Source: Castor canadensis (lineage: Eukaryota; Chordata; Mammalia; Rodentia; Castoridae). From it: a stretch of 64,000 nucleotides of DNA. The DNA lies in NCBI RefSeq assembly GCF_047511655.1, contig NC_133392.1:96775042-96839041 (forward strand). Reading direction: 5' to 3'. Of this stretch, positions 49,500 to 60,263 are shown piece by piece (the stretch's first letter is position 1; each line of letters opens with the position of its first letter). The notes below the pieces were generated by a model that saw only the letters and a list, made by a program, of their open reading frames with translations, did no database searches and was not told the origin of the DNA. The position numbers and the translations under genes were made by a program.

Positions 49500-50222
49500 C
49501 TTTTGACCAGCTAATTGACAAATATTCTAAAGTTTAATAATATGAACTGTTAATAAGATTCAGGGAAATAAACAATTCTATAAAACTATTGGAAATTGTA
49601 TAGACAACTGAAACTTTAGAAAAATATTTCTCCAAATGCACACATACACAATTTAAACAGCAATTCCACTTCCAAGAAGTCACCATAGAGAAGTAATTTT
49701 TGCACAAAGTTACCTGCATGAAGATGTTATAGGAGCATTGTTTACAACAGAAAAAATTGGAAGCAACTTTAATGTCCTTTAGAAAAAAAGTGAATTCATT
49801 ATGGCCTTTGACACAGTGGAAAACTACAGTATAGAAGCAACTCTTAAATGTCCATCATTGAATGAATGGATTCTAAAATGTAGTATATACACAAAATGAA
49901 ATATTATTCAGTCTAACAAAGAAGCAAATCCTGTCATTTGTGACAACATATATGCACTTAGCCAAACGTAAAGGAGCAAATACTTACCCCATTTATGTAC
50001 AAAACCTAAAATAGTCAAACTCATAAAAGCAGACCTTTAGAATGGTGGCTACCAAGGATAATAGGAGACAGGGAGAAGTGTTGCCCAAAGGGTACAGTTT
50101 TAGTTATGCAAGATGATTAAATCCTATAGATCTATGGTACATAATAATGTTTATAGTTAACAACCTGTATGGTGTACCTAATTTTACTAAGAGGGTAGAT
50201 CTTATGTTAAATATTCTTATTA
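49500..50222 (+). mobile_element. Old L1 ORF2 3' end and 3' UTR, sense
   Basis: 'gagcattgtttacaacagaaaaaattggaagcaactttaatgtcc', then 'gtagtatatacacaaaatgaaatattattcag' and 'agaatggtggctaccaaggataataggagacagg' are in the order of the L1 ORF2 C-terminus and an L1M-type 3' UTR. Highly diverged and broken. Confidence 0.7.
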
Positions 50223-50281
50223 CAAATATATATATATATGTGTGTGGTGTGTATGCATACACACACATACACACACACATC
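50223..50281. repeat. (TA)n(TG)n(CA)n microsatellite
   Basis: ATATATATATATGTGTGTGGTGTGTATGCATACACACACATACACACACACA near the end of the old L1. Confidence 0.95.
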
Positions 50282-50399
50282 TTGGTTATATCTTATCAAT
50301 TTGTGGCCAGGTTTCAATGGGGGCCATCTATCCAGAGGTAAAGGCAAACCATCAAACATGCAGGAGAAAATTCTACTAGGATTATTTGATTAAACCTAC

Positions 50400-50872
50400 C
50401 TTCACAGCAAAAAACTTCACACTCCTTTTAATGGAAATAGTACAATCTTGAGGTAGCCCAAGGTTTTCATGTATATCTAAGCTCATAGTCACCTCTTTCT
50501 GCTTTGGATTTATCAAGAATTTGGGAGAATCCCAGTAATTCTTAGAAGCATCAGAAAACAATGTAGATGGGTAATATGATCCTATTTCACATTTTGAAAT
50601 GCCAGTCTTTTGAATTGCAAAAAGGGTGATGAAAACCTTTTCTTTGTCTGTCTCAAAACTGTCTTCCATGTATATTCCAGCAACAAAATTTTGACTGTAA
50701 ACCACTGTTATAATAGGACCTTGGGTAGTGCATTTCTCAAGCAAATTTTTAGTAGAGAAATCATGGATACTGACCTTATACAGAAGGCTAAACTGTTTTC
50801 CTCCAAAATAATTTTGCAGGTGTTTTTTCTTGCAACCATGTCAAATGAGTTCTCAGTGCCATACTTCACAAT
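50400..50872 (-). pseudogene. IFI44: IFI44 exon 2: start codon and TLDc domain, frameshifted
   Basis: The acceptor is CCACTAG|ATTGTGAAGTATG. The ATG at 50862-50860 opens MALRTHLTWLQEK, matching the human start. Then, at a run of six A (50828-50823), the frame shifts by +1. In the original frame translation soon stops (TAG near 50790). The homologous sequence resumes in the next frame with LQNYFGGKQFSLLYK and goes on through QGPIITVVYS, ITLFAIQKTGIS and HENLGLPQDCTISI to the donor AAG|GTAGGT. This exon forms the TLDc-like N-terminal domain. In the downstream frame the next Met is at 50669, which would lose about the first 64 residues. The lesion is either real inactivation or a homopolymer error. 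Confidence 0.85.
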
Positions 50873-51118
50873 CTAGTGGAAAATCCATCATGTTTTTCAT
50901 TAAATATTTTTAAAAGATGTACATAACAAAAAAGTTCACAAAGCTCACAATTATTCTTCATTTTTGCACTACATAGCACAAGAAATGAATAAACAGTGTA
51001 CAGGTAACAAGAAAATATAACCTAGCTGTTCATTCTAAATGATTACTTTTAAAAATAAAAAAAAGAAGATTCTTGTTTGCAAGTAACTAAGAAAAATAGA
51101 AAGCAGCATGACATTTAC

Positions 51119-51180
51119 CTGTTTGAAGAATCTGTACAAGGGCTGGAGCTGAGAGTAGCTGCTTGATCTTAATAGCCAGA
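51119..51180 (-). other. IFI44: Probable IFI44 non-coding exon 1
   Basis: A strong donor CAAACAG|GTAAAT ends the exon at 51119. The intron to exon 2 would be 246 bp. The transcription start is not fixed; a TATA-like CTATTAAG lies at 51169-51178 on the minus strand and the ISRE is just upstream. Start coordinate is approximate. Confidence 0.5.
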
Positions 51181-51235
51181 CAGGCTCAAAATGAGGCAAG
51201 AAGTCTCCAACAAGCTCTCTGCTTGTAAAACTCAG

Positions 51236-51247
51236 GAAACTGAAAGT
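51236..51247 (-). promoter_or_regulatory. ISRE (interferon-stimulated response element)
   Basis: The plus strand reads GAAACTGAAAGT, a full match to GAAANNGAAA(G/C)T; on the IFI44 strand it is ACTTTCAGTTTC. This is the binding site for ISGF3/IRF factors. It lies about 375 bp upstream of the ATG and about 120 bp upstream of the exon 1 donor, as expected for an interferon-induced promoter. A weaker GAAATCGAAG is at 51367-51376. Confidence 0.85.
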
Positions 51248-51626
51248 CAGCAGGCCCAGCCCAGTTGGCAGCAGGCCAACTTCCTTCAGCGCCTAAGCAT
51301 TAACTGATGCAGCTGACTTTAGATAGTGAAGACAGATGGGTTAGGGACATAGGTTAGGTAAATCAAGAAATCGAAGTTAAAGGGAAGAAAGCAAAGCAGT
51401 TCATTGATCTAAGAATTTTTTAAGGTAAATTCAACATTTCTGTACATAGACAAACAAAAAAGTGCTAGCTATTCAACCTCTAACCTGTACCTCAAATTCA
51501 TCCACTTCTCTTGATCTTTTCTATCAACTTATTCCAGACTAACATGTCCTTTTGTAGATTGTCACAATTACTTCCTAGTTGACCCCTCTTCTTTTCTGTT
51601 TGCTCCATCTCCAATTCATTTTCCTC
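51248..51626. other. IFI44 upstream region between ISRE and ERV
   Basis: Holds the weaker ISRE-like site at 51367-51376. Nothing else was recognised. Confidence 0.5.
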
Positions 51627-51630
51627 CCCA
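51627..51630. repeat. ERV target-site duplication, left copy (CCCA)
   Basis: CCCA directly precedes the LTR's TG and recurs directly after the 3' LTR's CA (60579-60582). Class I ERVs typically duplicate 4-5 bp. Confidence 0.75.
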
Positions 51631-51953
51631 TGAAGGATGAACTGCAGGAGGTCCCAAAAGGTGATAATTTGCCAAGAAGAAACTTTTCCTTCCCAGGAAA
51701 TATCTGTTTGCACCTGACAGACATCTCCACCCTTGAGCAATACAAAAATGCTATAAAACCCAATTTCCAACCTGACCCACAGGACCACCAGTTTCCCGGT
51801 CCTGCTGCATGCTCCCATTCAGCCTTTCTCTTCTCTTCTCTACAAATAAAATCTTTCTGACTTCTGCTGCTGGAGTCTGCATCTGCTTTCATTCTCAGAG
51901 TGGACATAAGAGCCAGAAATAGCTGAAAATTCCTCCATATCATCTGTGTATCA
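51631..51953 (+). repeat. ERV 5' LTR
   Basis: 323 bp, TGAAGGA...ATCA. Contains CTATAAAAC (TATA box, about 51751-51760) and AATAAA (about 51844-51850) before a pyrimidine-rich region. Aligns along its length with 60264-60578 (for example GCAGGAGGTCCCAAAAGG and AATAAAATCTTTCTGAC). Confidence 0.9.
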
Positions 51954-52107
51954 TCTGGCAATGTATGAAGGGACACTTCTTCACCTGAGGTCAGTACAGT
52001 TTGTGTCAAATTGTGCCTAGGAAGTGGTAGTGATTATCTGGCACTCTCATGGTTTCTGTCCTCCAGGAGAGCACCCCCACCACAGCTTAGTGGATCTCTC
52101 AGGGAAA

Positions 52108-52144
<37 letters not shown>

Positions 52145-53449
52145 GCTAGGAAGACTTTCTCCCTCAGGAACTTGGGGAGAAAGCTCCGAGCCCTCTACAG
52201 CTGTTATGGCAGGCAACTCAAGAAATTGGGGGCCAGCCAGGGGCTTATACCAGACTGCCAATGCTACAATGGGCAGAGCTAAACTTCAATGCACCAAGGC
52301 TTTTTTTCCTCTCAACTCTCGGCTCCCTCCCTCCTTAAACTCTCTCTCCCTTTCAGATCTGACCTGCTTAGGAAGAAATCTGAAAACAATCAGAGGGAAG
52401 GAAAATTTCTCTTCAAGCTGTAAGGGTGCTCTGGCAGGGGCAACTCCCTGCCAGACACCCAAGGGCTGAAGATGCTTCCTGACCCTTCCTGAGGCTCCAA
52501 AGGTGGCTAAGTATTGGACCCCTCCAGCCATATCTGCAGCAAATGGACAATCAGATCTCTACACTTTCTTCACAGTTCCCATAGCCCAAGAGTGGAGGTT
52601 ACCCCTCGCTTCTAGTCCTCTAGTATTGCCTCTGCCAGGATTGACCAGGACAGCAGTGATGACCGATAATCCCTCATGCATTGAGCCTGGAAACTCTCTT
52701 TCCCCCAATCCTCAGCTTCTCCTTCCTCTTTCCCAAGTAGATCAGGATGAGTGGCCTCCCTCTTTGTTCTAAACAGCAGTGGGCTTCCTTCTTCAGTCTG
52801 GGAGAGATCCCTACCTCCTCCATTCAAAATCTAATCCTTAGACTCTTCTGCAGCCCCCATTTCAGCTGAGTATACCAGAAACCCCTACTCTCTAATTTAG
52901 GCTTAACTGTTTTTGTTAGGCATCTGGTTGATCTGGTTAAGCAGGTTCCCATAGTCTGCCCTCATGGTGGGGGTTGGGGGGGCAGGGAAGAGACCTCAAT
53001 GGTCTTCTCTGCTTTTGTCCCTTACTGCAGCAAAAAACAATGCCTTCAGACACTCTCTCTCTTTTCATAGAAAATATGTATGTCTCATATACAAGGGGGA
53101 CAAAAGTCTATTTCATCAGGAGTCCCCATCCATGCCTCCACAGGGGTCCTCCCTTTGGCCATGCAAGCCCTCTTGGATACTTTGATAGAGTTATTTTTAA
53201 ATTATAAGCCTTCATCTGGTAGAGGAAAATCAGGTACCTGGATCACAAGGCAAACAGACAAAACAAAATGAACAAAGAAGAAATTGATTAGGGTCACTCT
53301 GGTGGGGTGGCTGCAGCTAGATGTACCTAAATGTCTTCTCCATGACCTTAGCCACAGGTGGCAGTGGCCAGAGATCACTGGAGAGAGAGATACCCTCTCC
53401 CACATAGAGGAGCTCCTTACCTGGGGATGCCTAGGTAAAAGGAGGAAAC
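51954..53449 (+). other. ERV leader region
   Basis: Non-coding 5' leader. A TGG at 51956, two bases after the LTR, is where a primer-binding site would start, but the following bases match no tRNA end I can name. A (TC)n microsatellite lies at 52111-52142. Several short open frames have no domain. Confidence 0.6.
52110..52142. repeat. (TC)n microsatellite in ERV leader
   Basis: About 16 uninterrupted TC units. Confidence 0.95.
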
Positions 53450-54990
53450 CTGTGTTAAGGTGATCAGTTTTCCCTTTCTTCCCTTCTTAGATAAGGAATC
53501 AAGCTTCCAGGATTCCAGAAGGATCCCCCCTTGCCTGCTTACTAAAACATTGAAAAGACCTTGATCCAGAAAGTCTTCAACAAAAGCAACTCAAGTTTTA
53601 CTGCACCCTGGCCTGGCCACAATATCTTCTGGGAGATGGGGAAAAATGGCCAGAAGGAAGGAGTATTCATTATAATACCATTCTTAAATTAGATATGTTC
53701 TGTAAAAAGGAGGGAAAGTGGACTGAAGTCCCACATATTAAACTTTTATTTTTCCTAAAAGACAACCCAAAATGGCTGAGCAAATGCAGGCTAGATACCC
53801 AGACCATGGTGGCCCCTTACAAAAAGCCCCCAAACTCCCTTGAGTAACCAGAACCAAAAAAACCCATATAATGCCCAAGGACTCCCAGCAATGTCAAAGA
53901 GGGCCTCCCCCATGACAGAAATCAAATCTCCAGGGAAACCACAGGGGCTATATCCCACCCTGAAGAGATTGGTTGATGCCCTATCAGTTAATTCCTGGAG
54001 GGGATAGGGCTCACATTCCTTTTAGATTAAGTGAACTTAAAGAAATAAAAACAGATTTAGGAAATTACACAGAAAACCCAGACCAGTACATCCAGGCATT
54101 CAGAGAAGTCAGCCAAAACTTTGAACTGAGCTGGAAGGATGTAATGCTATTGTTATCACAGACCCTCACTTCCCTAGAGAAACAGTGAGTACTAGATCAG
54201 GCAGCTGCAGCTGGGGATGATTATCACTTAGATATATGTAGCCCTACAGGCCCATCTCAGACTGGGCCCTTAGAGGAAGAGGGGGAGGGAGAAGAAAGAC
54301 AGAGACACTGGATACCTAAAAGGGAATCTTTATTCCCAATGCCCACAGGAGATCAGGCAGTGCCTAGGTAGGATCCTAAGTAGGACCCTGAAAATGACAA
54401 GGATGAATGGACCCATAACCACTTCATCCACTGCATTCTTGAGGGTCTAAGGAGAGCCAAGGCAAAACCTCTTAATTACTCCCAAGTCATGGTTGTACAG
54501 CAAGGGCCCTTAGAAATCCCAGTAGCTTTCCCACAGAGACTTAAGGATGCTTTACAAAAGCATACTTACATTGTACCAGAGTCACAGGAGAGGGAGATTG
54601 TCCTAAAACATAAATTTCTAACACAGCCCCAGATATTTGTAGAAAGCTTCAAAAACTGGTGGCTTAAGGGAGCAGAGATCTAGACTAATTGGTCCATGTA
54701 ACCACATTGATATACTATAATAGTGACTTAGAAAAAGAAAAGAAGGACCTGGCAAGGGAAAAGAGAAAGGATAAATGGCAGGAGGTTCTGATCACAGTGC
54801 CCAGAGAGGCTCTTAGGAGCAGAGTCCAAACCTGAGGACATGCTTTCAATGTGGACAGGAAGGCCATTTTAGGAGGGAGTGCCCCTAGAGGAAGCCACCT
54901 CTGGGACCCTGCCCCATTTGCCAGGGAAATCATTGGAAGGAACACTGTCCTTGGTTCCCAGGGGAACTGAGGCCAGAGCTTCCCACCCAA
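53450..54990 (+). pseudogene. ERV gag remnant (MA, CA, NC)
   Basis: A matrix-like region at 53600-53850 contains WPQYLLGDGEKWPEG and CKKEGKWTEVPHIK. A capsid-like region at about 53960-54690 contains IPFRLSELKEIKTDLGNY and DQYIQAFREVSQNFELSW. Nucleocapsid has two zinc knuckles in one frame: CX2CX4HX4C at 54841-54882 and CX2CX3HX4C at 54910-54948. In-frame stops interrupt it at many points (for example after LTSLEKQ at about 54186). Gag forms the virion core; this copy cannot make a full protein. Confidence 0.85.
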
Positions 54991-55039
54991 TGATGGGTCC
55001 CGGGGCCTTCCATCTGGGCTCCCACAACCACCACAAAAG

Positions 55040-55400
55040 TAGAGCAGATAGTTACTACTGGAAAGCACAAGGTCAGACTCCTTATTGATACTGGAGCCAG
55101 CATTTCAGCTATTCTTTTCTCACCTGGACCCAGGTCCTCCAAGAAAATTACTGTTTGGGACATATCAGGCCATCCCCTAGAGCATTATTCAGCCTCTAGT
55201 CTGCTCCTGGGGAGATTTCCACTTTTGTTACTCCTTTTTTATTGTCCCAGAAACCCCTATTCCTCTGCTAGGGTGAGACCGTCTATCTAAATTGGGGATA
55301 CAGCTCCTTTTACCCCCAGGAGAGTACTTTTGCTTGCCCTGATAGAGGAACAAGTAGACCCCATGGTGTGGATGGATGGCCATACCATGGGATGGACACA
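55040..55400 (+). pseudogene. ERV protease remnant
   Basis: VRLLIDTGASISAI contains the aspartic-protease DTGA motif (GAT at 55087-55089). Downstream the frame is broken after about 55240. Related proteases cut the Gag-Pol polyprotein. Confidence 0.8.
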
Positions 55401-56600
55401 AACAGCAGTCCCAGTCCTAATTCATCTCAAGGAAACTTCTTAATTTCCCCATCAAAGACAATATCCTTTAAGACCAGAAGTTAATGAGGGGCTAATTCCC
55501 ATAATCTCAGTGTCAGGAAAGGACCTAACAAATGGAGGCTAGTCCAAGATCTCCGCCTGATCAATGAAGCAGTAGTGCCTCTCCACCCTGTAGTTCTAAA
55601 TCCCTATATGCTTTTAGCCCAAATACCTCCAAGTACTGCTTACTACTCTGTCCTGGACTTAAAGGATGCCTTCTCTTTGTATTCCCTTACATCCTAAAAG
55701 TTAACATATCTTTGTCTTTGAGGATCCCACATGAAAGGCTAGACTGGTCACCTGGACTGTCCTCCCCCACGGATTCAGAGACAGCCCCATCTCTTTGGGT
55801 TGGCTCTAACCCAAAACTTGGCAGAGTGGCAGTATCCACAAGATACTCTGCTACAATATGTAGATGACCTCCTTCTCTGTGAACCTACTGAGCCTGTCAT
55901 TTTATGAGCCACTGAATCCCTACTAAACTTCCTAACAGATAGAGGCTATAAAATCTTTAAAGAAAAAGCCCAATTATGTCAGTCTAGGGTTACATATTTA
56001 GGTCTTGTTCTGGAGAAAGAAAAGAGGACAGGAGAAGATGGAATCCATCTGATCCTGATGTTTCCTCTACCTAAGACTCTAAAACAATTGAGGGCCTTTT
56101 GGGGGGTGACAGGATACTGTAGAATTTGGATCCTGGGATATGCAGACCTAGCCAGGCCTTTATATCAAATCCTTAAGGAAGCACAGAAGGAACCCCAGCC
56201 CTTTATTGAATGGGATGGCAAGTCAGAAAATGTATTCCACCAGTTTAAAAAGGCCCTTATGACAGGTCCAGCCCTGGGTCTCCCAGTACAGGACAAGTTT
56301 CAATTATACGTCTATGAAAAGGGAGGACTGGCCCTGGGAGTGGTGACTCAGCTCAGGGGCATCACTCCCCAGTCAGTGGGCTACTTAAGTAAAGAATTAG
56401 ATCAGGTACCCAAGGGGTGGTCAGGATGTCTTAAAACAGTCACTGTAGTTACCTTCTAGTGCCTGAAGCTCAAAAACTTATCCTAAACCGGCTTCTGACA
56501 GTTTACACCCCACATGACCTAGGGAGAATTTTAAGCTCAAAAGGAGAACTTTGGCGATCTAACAGCTGTCTACTTAAATACCAGGCCTAGCTTTGAGAGG
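55400..56600 (+). pseudogene. ERV reverse transcriptase remnant
   Basis: KWRLVQDLRLINEAVVP and SVLDLKDAF occur at about 55525-55680, VLPHGFRDSP near 55760 and the polymerase motif YVDD at 55857-55868. The thumb/connection part (56058-56459) is the longest open stretch, with LPKTLKQLRAFWGVTGYCR and a closing block ending at 56459. Frame changes and stops separate these blocks. Confidence 0.88.
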
Positions 56601-56699
56601 GACAGAAATAACTTTAAGGGCCTGTCAATGCCTAAACTCTGCATTCTTTCTACCAGAGGCAGAAGGAAATCCTGAATACTCATGTGAGGAGGTACTTAT

Positions 56700-57195
56700 G
56701 GAGAATTATGCTGGCTAACCTGACTTAACTGATCAGCCCTTAAAAAGCCCAGAACTAGAATTATACACTAATGGCAGTTCCTTTGTCAAGAATGGTGTCA
56801 GACATGCATGTTTTGCAGTTGTGACAGAATTTGGCATCCTCAAATCAGGTCCTGTTCTCCTAATACAAGTGCTTGATTGGCAGAATTATTGGCCCTAACA
56901 GAAGCCCTGAAACTGTCAAAAGAACAGAGTCAACATCTATATAGATTCTAAGTATGCCTTCCTGATCCTTCATGCTCATGCAGCCATCTGGAAGGAAAGG
57001 GGAATGCTAGCTACAACAGGCTCTCCCATTAGACATGCTCATGACATGCTAGCCCTCCTAGATGCTGTTCTGTTGCCTAAAGAGGTCTCAGTGATTCATT
57101 GTAGAGGTTACCAAAAAGGGGAAGATAAGATAGCAAAGGGAAAAAAAGTGGCTGATGAAGCAGTAAACAGACAGCCATGCAGGAATATATAGCTG
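56700..57195 (+). pseudogene. ERV RNase H remnant, first catalytic Asp lost
   Basis: ELYTNGSSFVKNG aligns with the (Y)TDGSS motif of gammaretroviral RNase H; the catalytic D is N here. YIDSKYAFLILHAHAAIWKERG carries the DS-(K/R)YAF motif near 56938. A frame change lies between the two blocks. Confidence 0.82.
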
Positions 57196-57229
57196 GCCCT
57201 CTCCTCTGGGAGGGGACTCTCCTTCCCCT

Positions 57230-58395
57230 GGAGAGACCACATTATCAATCAGAGGAAAGTAAACAAGCCTCAGACCAAGGCTACCAACTGGATCACCGTG
57301 GCTGGTGGCTATCCCCTGGAGGGAAGCTATGGCTCCCCAAGGCACTCCAGTGGAAAATTCTTAAGACTCTCCACCAACTTTTTCATTTGTGCTTAGGCAA
57401 TACTTTGGTTTTGGTCAACAAAATGTTTGAGGGGACTAAATTAAGGGACACTGCCCAACAAGTTGTACAGCGATGTGAAACATGCCAAAAAACTAAGCAC
57501 AAGAATAAAAGACTCCAGATGCCAGGGGCACAGAGGCAGTGATCCTATCCCAGGGAAGGCTGGCAACTAGACTTTGCCCAAATACCAGATGGACCAAAGT
57601 CAAAACTACTGTTAGTATTTGTGGATACGTTCACTGGGTGGGTAGAGACTTTTCCTTGTACAGAACATGCTAGGGAGGTGGTCTGAGTTCTAATCACAGA
57701 AATAATCCCCCACTTTGTTCTCCCCAAAAGCCTTCAAAGTGATAATGGGCCTGCATTTAAGGCAGAAGTAACTCAGGGACTCTCTAGAGCACTAGGCATA
57801 GAACACCACCTCCACTGTGCCTGACGTCCCCAGTCATCTGGAAAGGTAGAAAAAACAAATTAACTTTTAAAAAGACACCTGTCTAAATTAGCCCAAGAAA
57901 CCCACTCTCCCTGGACCAAGCTCTTCCTTATTGTTCTCATTAGGCTCAGAAACACTCCGGGCAAGCAGGGACTGACCCCTTTCAAATCTCTACACGGCAG
58001 CCCCTTCCTAACCAATGACCTCCTTCTTGACCAAGGGACAGCTCAGTTAATCTCCCATGTTACTCAACTTGCTAAATTCCAACAAACACTCTCGGAGATC
58101 AAACAAGCCACTCCCAGGGAGGATATAAAGGGACCCCTCTCTTTTGCCCTGGTGACCTAGTCCTAATAAAGTCTCCAAATCCAACCCGGGACTTAAACAC
58201 CCTGCTCTGGGAGGGGCCATATTCAGTTATTCTGTCTACTCCAACGGCAGTGCGAGTGGCTGGCCTGGATTCCTGGATCCATCACTCAAGATTCAATGGC
58301 TAGAATCCCCCTGTGAATGTCACATCTCCACCTCTGAATCCAGAAGTGGAGCACCTCCTTCTCATGCAAACCTCTGGATGGATTAAAACTGCTGT
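57230..58395 (+). pseudogene. ERV integrase remnant
   Basis: The zinc-binding HHCC part (HQLFH ... CETCQKT) spans 57370-57500. The DDE core keeps LDFAQIPDG (57569), SDNGPAF (57738) and SSGKVEKTN (57838). Stops at 57684 and 57823 and a stop inside KTN* show it is dead. Integrase joins viral DNA to the host genome. Confidence 0.85.
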
Positions 58396-58399
58396 TCAA

Positions 58400-59792
58400 A
58401 AAGAAAATGTCTACTGATACAGGTAAGTCTTCTTGATCAAAACCTCCAATACCTCCTAATCAGTCTATTCATTCTGCTTGTAATTACTTTGGGAACAGTA
58501 CTGGCTTCTACAGCTTCTTCTAATTGGACTAGAACTCAAAAGACAGCATCAGCATGTTCCTTTTATTTCCTACTATACTGCTATGGGACTTGTTCTTCTG
58601 GGTACGCTAGTGCCCCTATATGGGAAGAGCTACAGCCCTTCATGGAAGACCAATGGGATTTTAAACCTCTTTCAAGCATTTGCCCTTCCAAAATCTCCAC
58701 TAAACGACTCTTGGGTTTGCTATGAGAGACCAGGAGCTGCTCACCTGCTGTCATGGGTCCTATTAAACTTCACTCAGGATCCTTTCCTTTCTTTGATATT
58801 CAGGGCAGATAACTTCTCCTTTGCCATGGTTCCTCTTACAAGGATACCATGGAAGAACCAGCCTGCTATGTCTTACTCTTGGCTTGGATTCATCTCTCAG
58901 ACAAAAATTGGACATTAACATTTCTGTCCTAGACAGCTATATACAAGTTTGTCATTCATCAATAGAGGACCTAGGGCCTACATCCCAAAGAAAGGACATA
59001 TTTGACTTCACCACCCTTAAAGGGGACTATCATCTGACAACCAGCTGACGCTGTATGAACAACTCTAAAGGCCCCACTTTTACAGGTTCCAATGTGCTTA
59101 GGGCTCACGCTTGTAATGGGATCCTCGTCCCTAAGCTGACCAAGTCTTCAAACCTCACTCGTTCAAAACTCCTATTGCATACTTACTACTGGCCATCACA
59201 AATGTATCTTAACAAAATATACAACAGGGCTTTAAAAAACTGTATAACTCTACATTTCCACCCCTGTGCTTCCATCCTTTACTCAACTACATGTTTCTAG
59301 GAGAAACTTCTCAGGCCCAGGCTAATAATACCCAAGGTATTTTATGCCTTGAGGAAGGATATCTTTTTGTAGGGAGGTCATGGAAAAAGAATCAGGTATG
59401 GGGGCTGCTCAAGGAATTTGGGCAATTGCCCAACTGATACCTAATCCTGAACATATCTCTTTTTGAAATAATACTATAATATAACAAACCAAATTTTCCC
59501 AATGAACAGGAACAACTTCCCATAGGGATAAAAGGGAGATTACTCTAATAGTTTTATGGATAACAGCATTGTTTGCAGCCCTAACTGGAATCAGCTATGG
59601 GGTTATTGCCAAATAACTGTAAAATACCTAACCAAAGTAGTAGACGGCACCTCAGAGCAGGTAGGCCTTGCCATTAAGGACATGCAAAGGTCTTTGTCAT
59701 CCCTTGCCTGTGTGGTCATGGACCACAGCTTGGCCCTAGATTTTCTTTTGGCTAAACAAGGAGGGGTATGTGTTATCACTAATAATTCCTGT

Positions 59793-59825
<33 letters not shown>

Positions 59826-60202
59826 ACACTCCAGGCATTGTAGAGGAACATGCAGACTACATTCTCCAGCAAGTTAAATGGCTCCGGGAACAATCTCTCA
59901 AAACTCAGGTTTCTACACAGGTATGGGACCAAATAAAATCCTTGCTCCCCTCCAGGACGTGGTTCTTACCCTTCCTGGGGCCTATAGTTGCCGTTATTCT
60001 CTTACTTGTGTTTGGGCCTTGCATTTTAAACTTACTTGTCAAGTTTGTTTCCTCTTGCCTAGAATCCATCAAACTACAGATGCCCCTGATGGAGATGAAT
60101 ATGATCTACCTTCACAGTCCCCTAGATAACCTTTTCATGGTCAGCCCTGATGCTGTGGTCCCCTTCATCGCCCCCTGTCAGCAAAAAGCAGTCACTGAAT
60201 AG
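58400..60202 (+). pseudogene. ERV env remnant (SU and TM)
   Basis: The SU part (about 58480-59530) is split over frames, with NDSWVCYERP and several N-glycosylation-type sites. The TM part runs from about 59540: heptad region TSEQVGLAIKDMQ, then LALDFLLAKQGGVC, matching the retroviral immunosuppressive/CX6CC region in position. A (TA)n(TG)n run at 59792-59825 interrupts it. In another frame the membrane-proximal helix (VEEHADYILQQVKWL) and a hydrophobic segment (59960-60050) lead to a cytoplasmic tail ending at 60202. No intact envelope is encoded. Confidence 0.85.
59792..59825. repeat. (TA)n(TG)n microsatellite inside env TM
   Basis: It interrupts the TM ectodomain just after the GGVCVITNNSCY region and changes frame relative to the membrane-spanning part. 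Confidence 0.9.
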
Positions 60203-60250
60203 ACTTTGTTGTCTATACTGCTTTGTCGTCCAGCAGTTAGGGTGATCATT

Positions 60251-60261
60251 GAGAGGGAGGA
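60251..60261 (+). other. ERV polypurine tract
   Basis: GAGAGGGAGG immediately before the 3' LTR, where plus-strand DNA synthesis starts in retroviruses. Confirms the LTR start near 60264. Confidence 0.8.
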
Positions 60262-60263
60262 CT

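Larger units (their letters stand above)
32138..51180 (-). pseudogene. IFI44: IFI44 gene locus (one frameshift in first coding exon)
   Basis: Minus-strand gene with a non-coding exon 1 (ends 51119) and coding exons 50872-50400, 40011-39980, 39021-38826, 38672-38526, 34662-34491, 33367-33267 and 32302-32138. Phases agree across every junction and all borders are GT/AG. From the ATG at 50862 the exons total 1276 nt, which is 425 codons plus one base. Human IFI44 has 444 residues, about 427 of them before its last exon, so only the frameshift and the last exon separate this from full length. IFI44 proteins are interferon-induced cytoplasmic proteins with a TLDc-like N-terminal part and a GTPase-like P-loop domain; antiproliferative and interferon-modulating roles are reported in human cells. 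I chose IFI44 over its tandem paralogue IFI44L from the exon 2 and exon 8 sequence. It is typed pseudogene because of the frameshift, which could be an assembly error. Confidence 0.75.

Noticed and set aside
50610-50876. Plus-strand 88-residue open frame over IFI44 exon 2
   Set aside because: It is the antisense shadow of the IFI44 coding exon.
51956-51973. ERV primer-binding site starting TGG
   Set aside because: The position is right, but the following bases do not match any tRNA 3' end I can recall with confidence.
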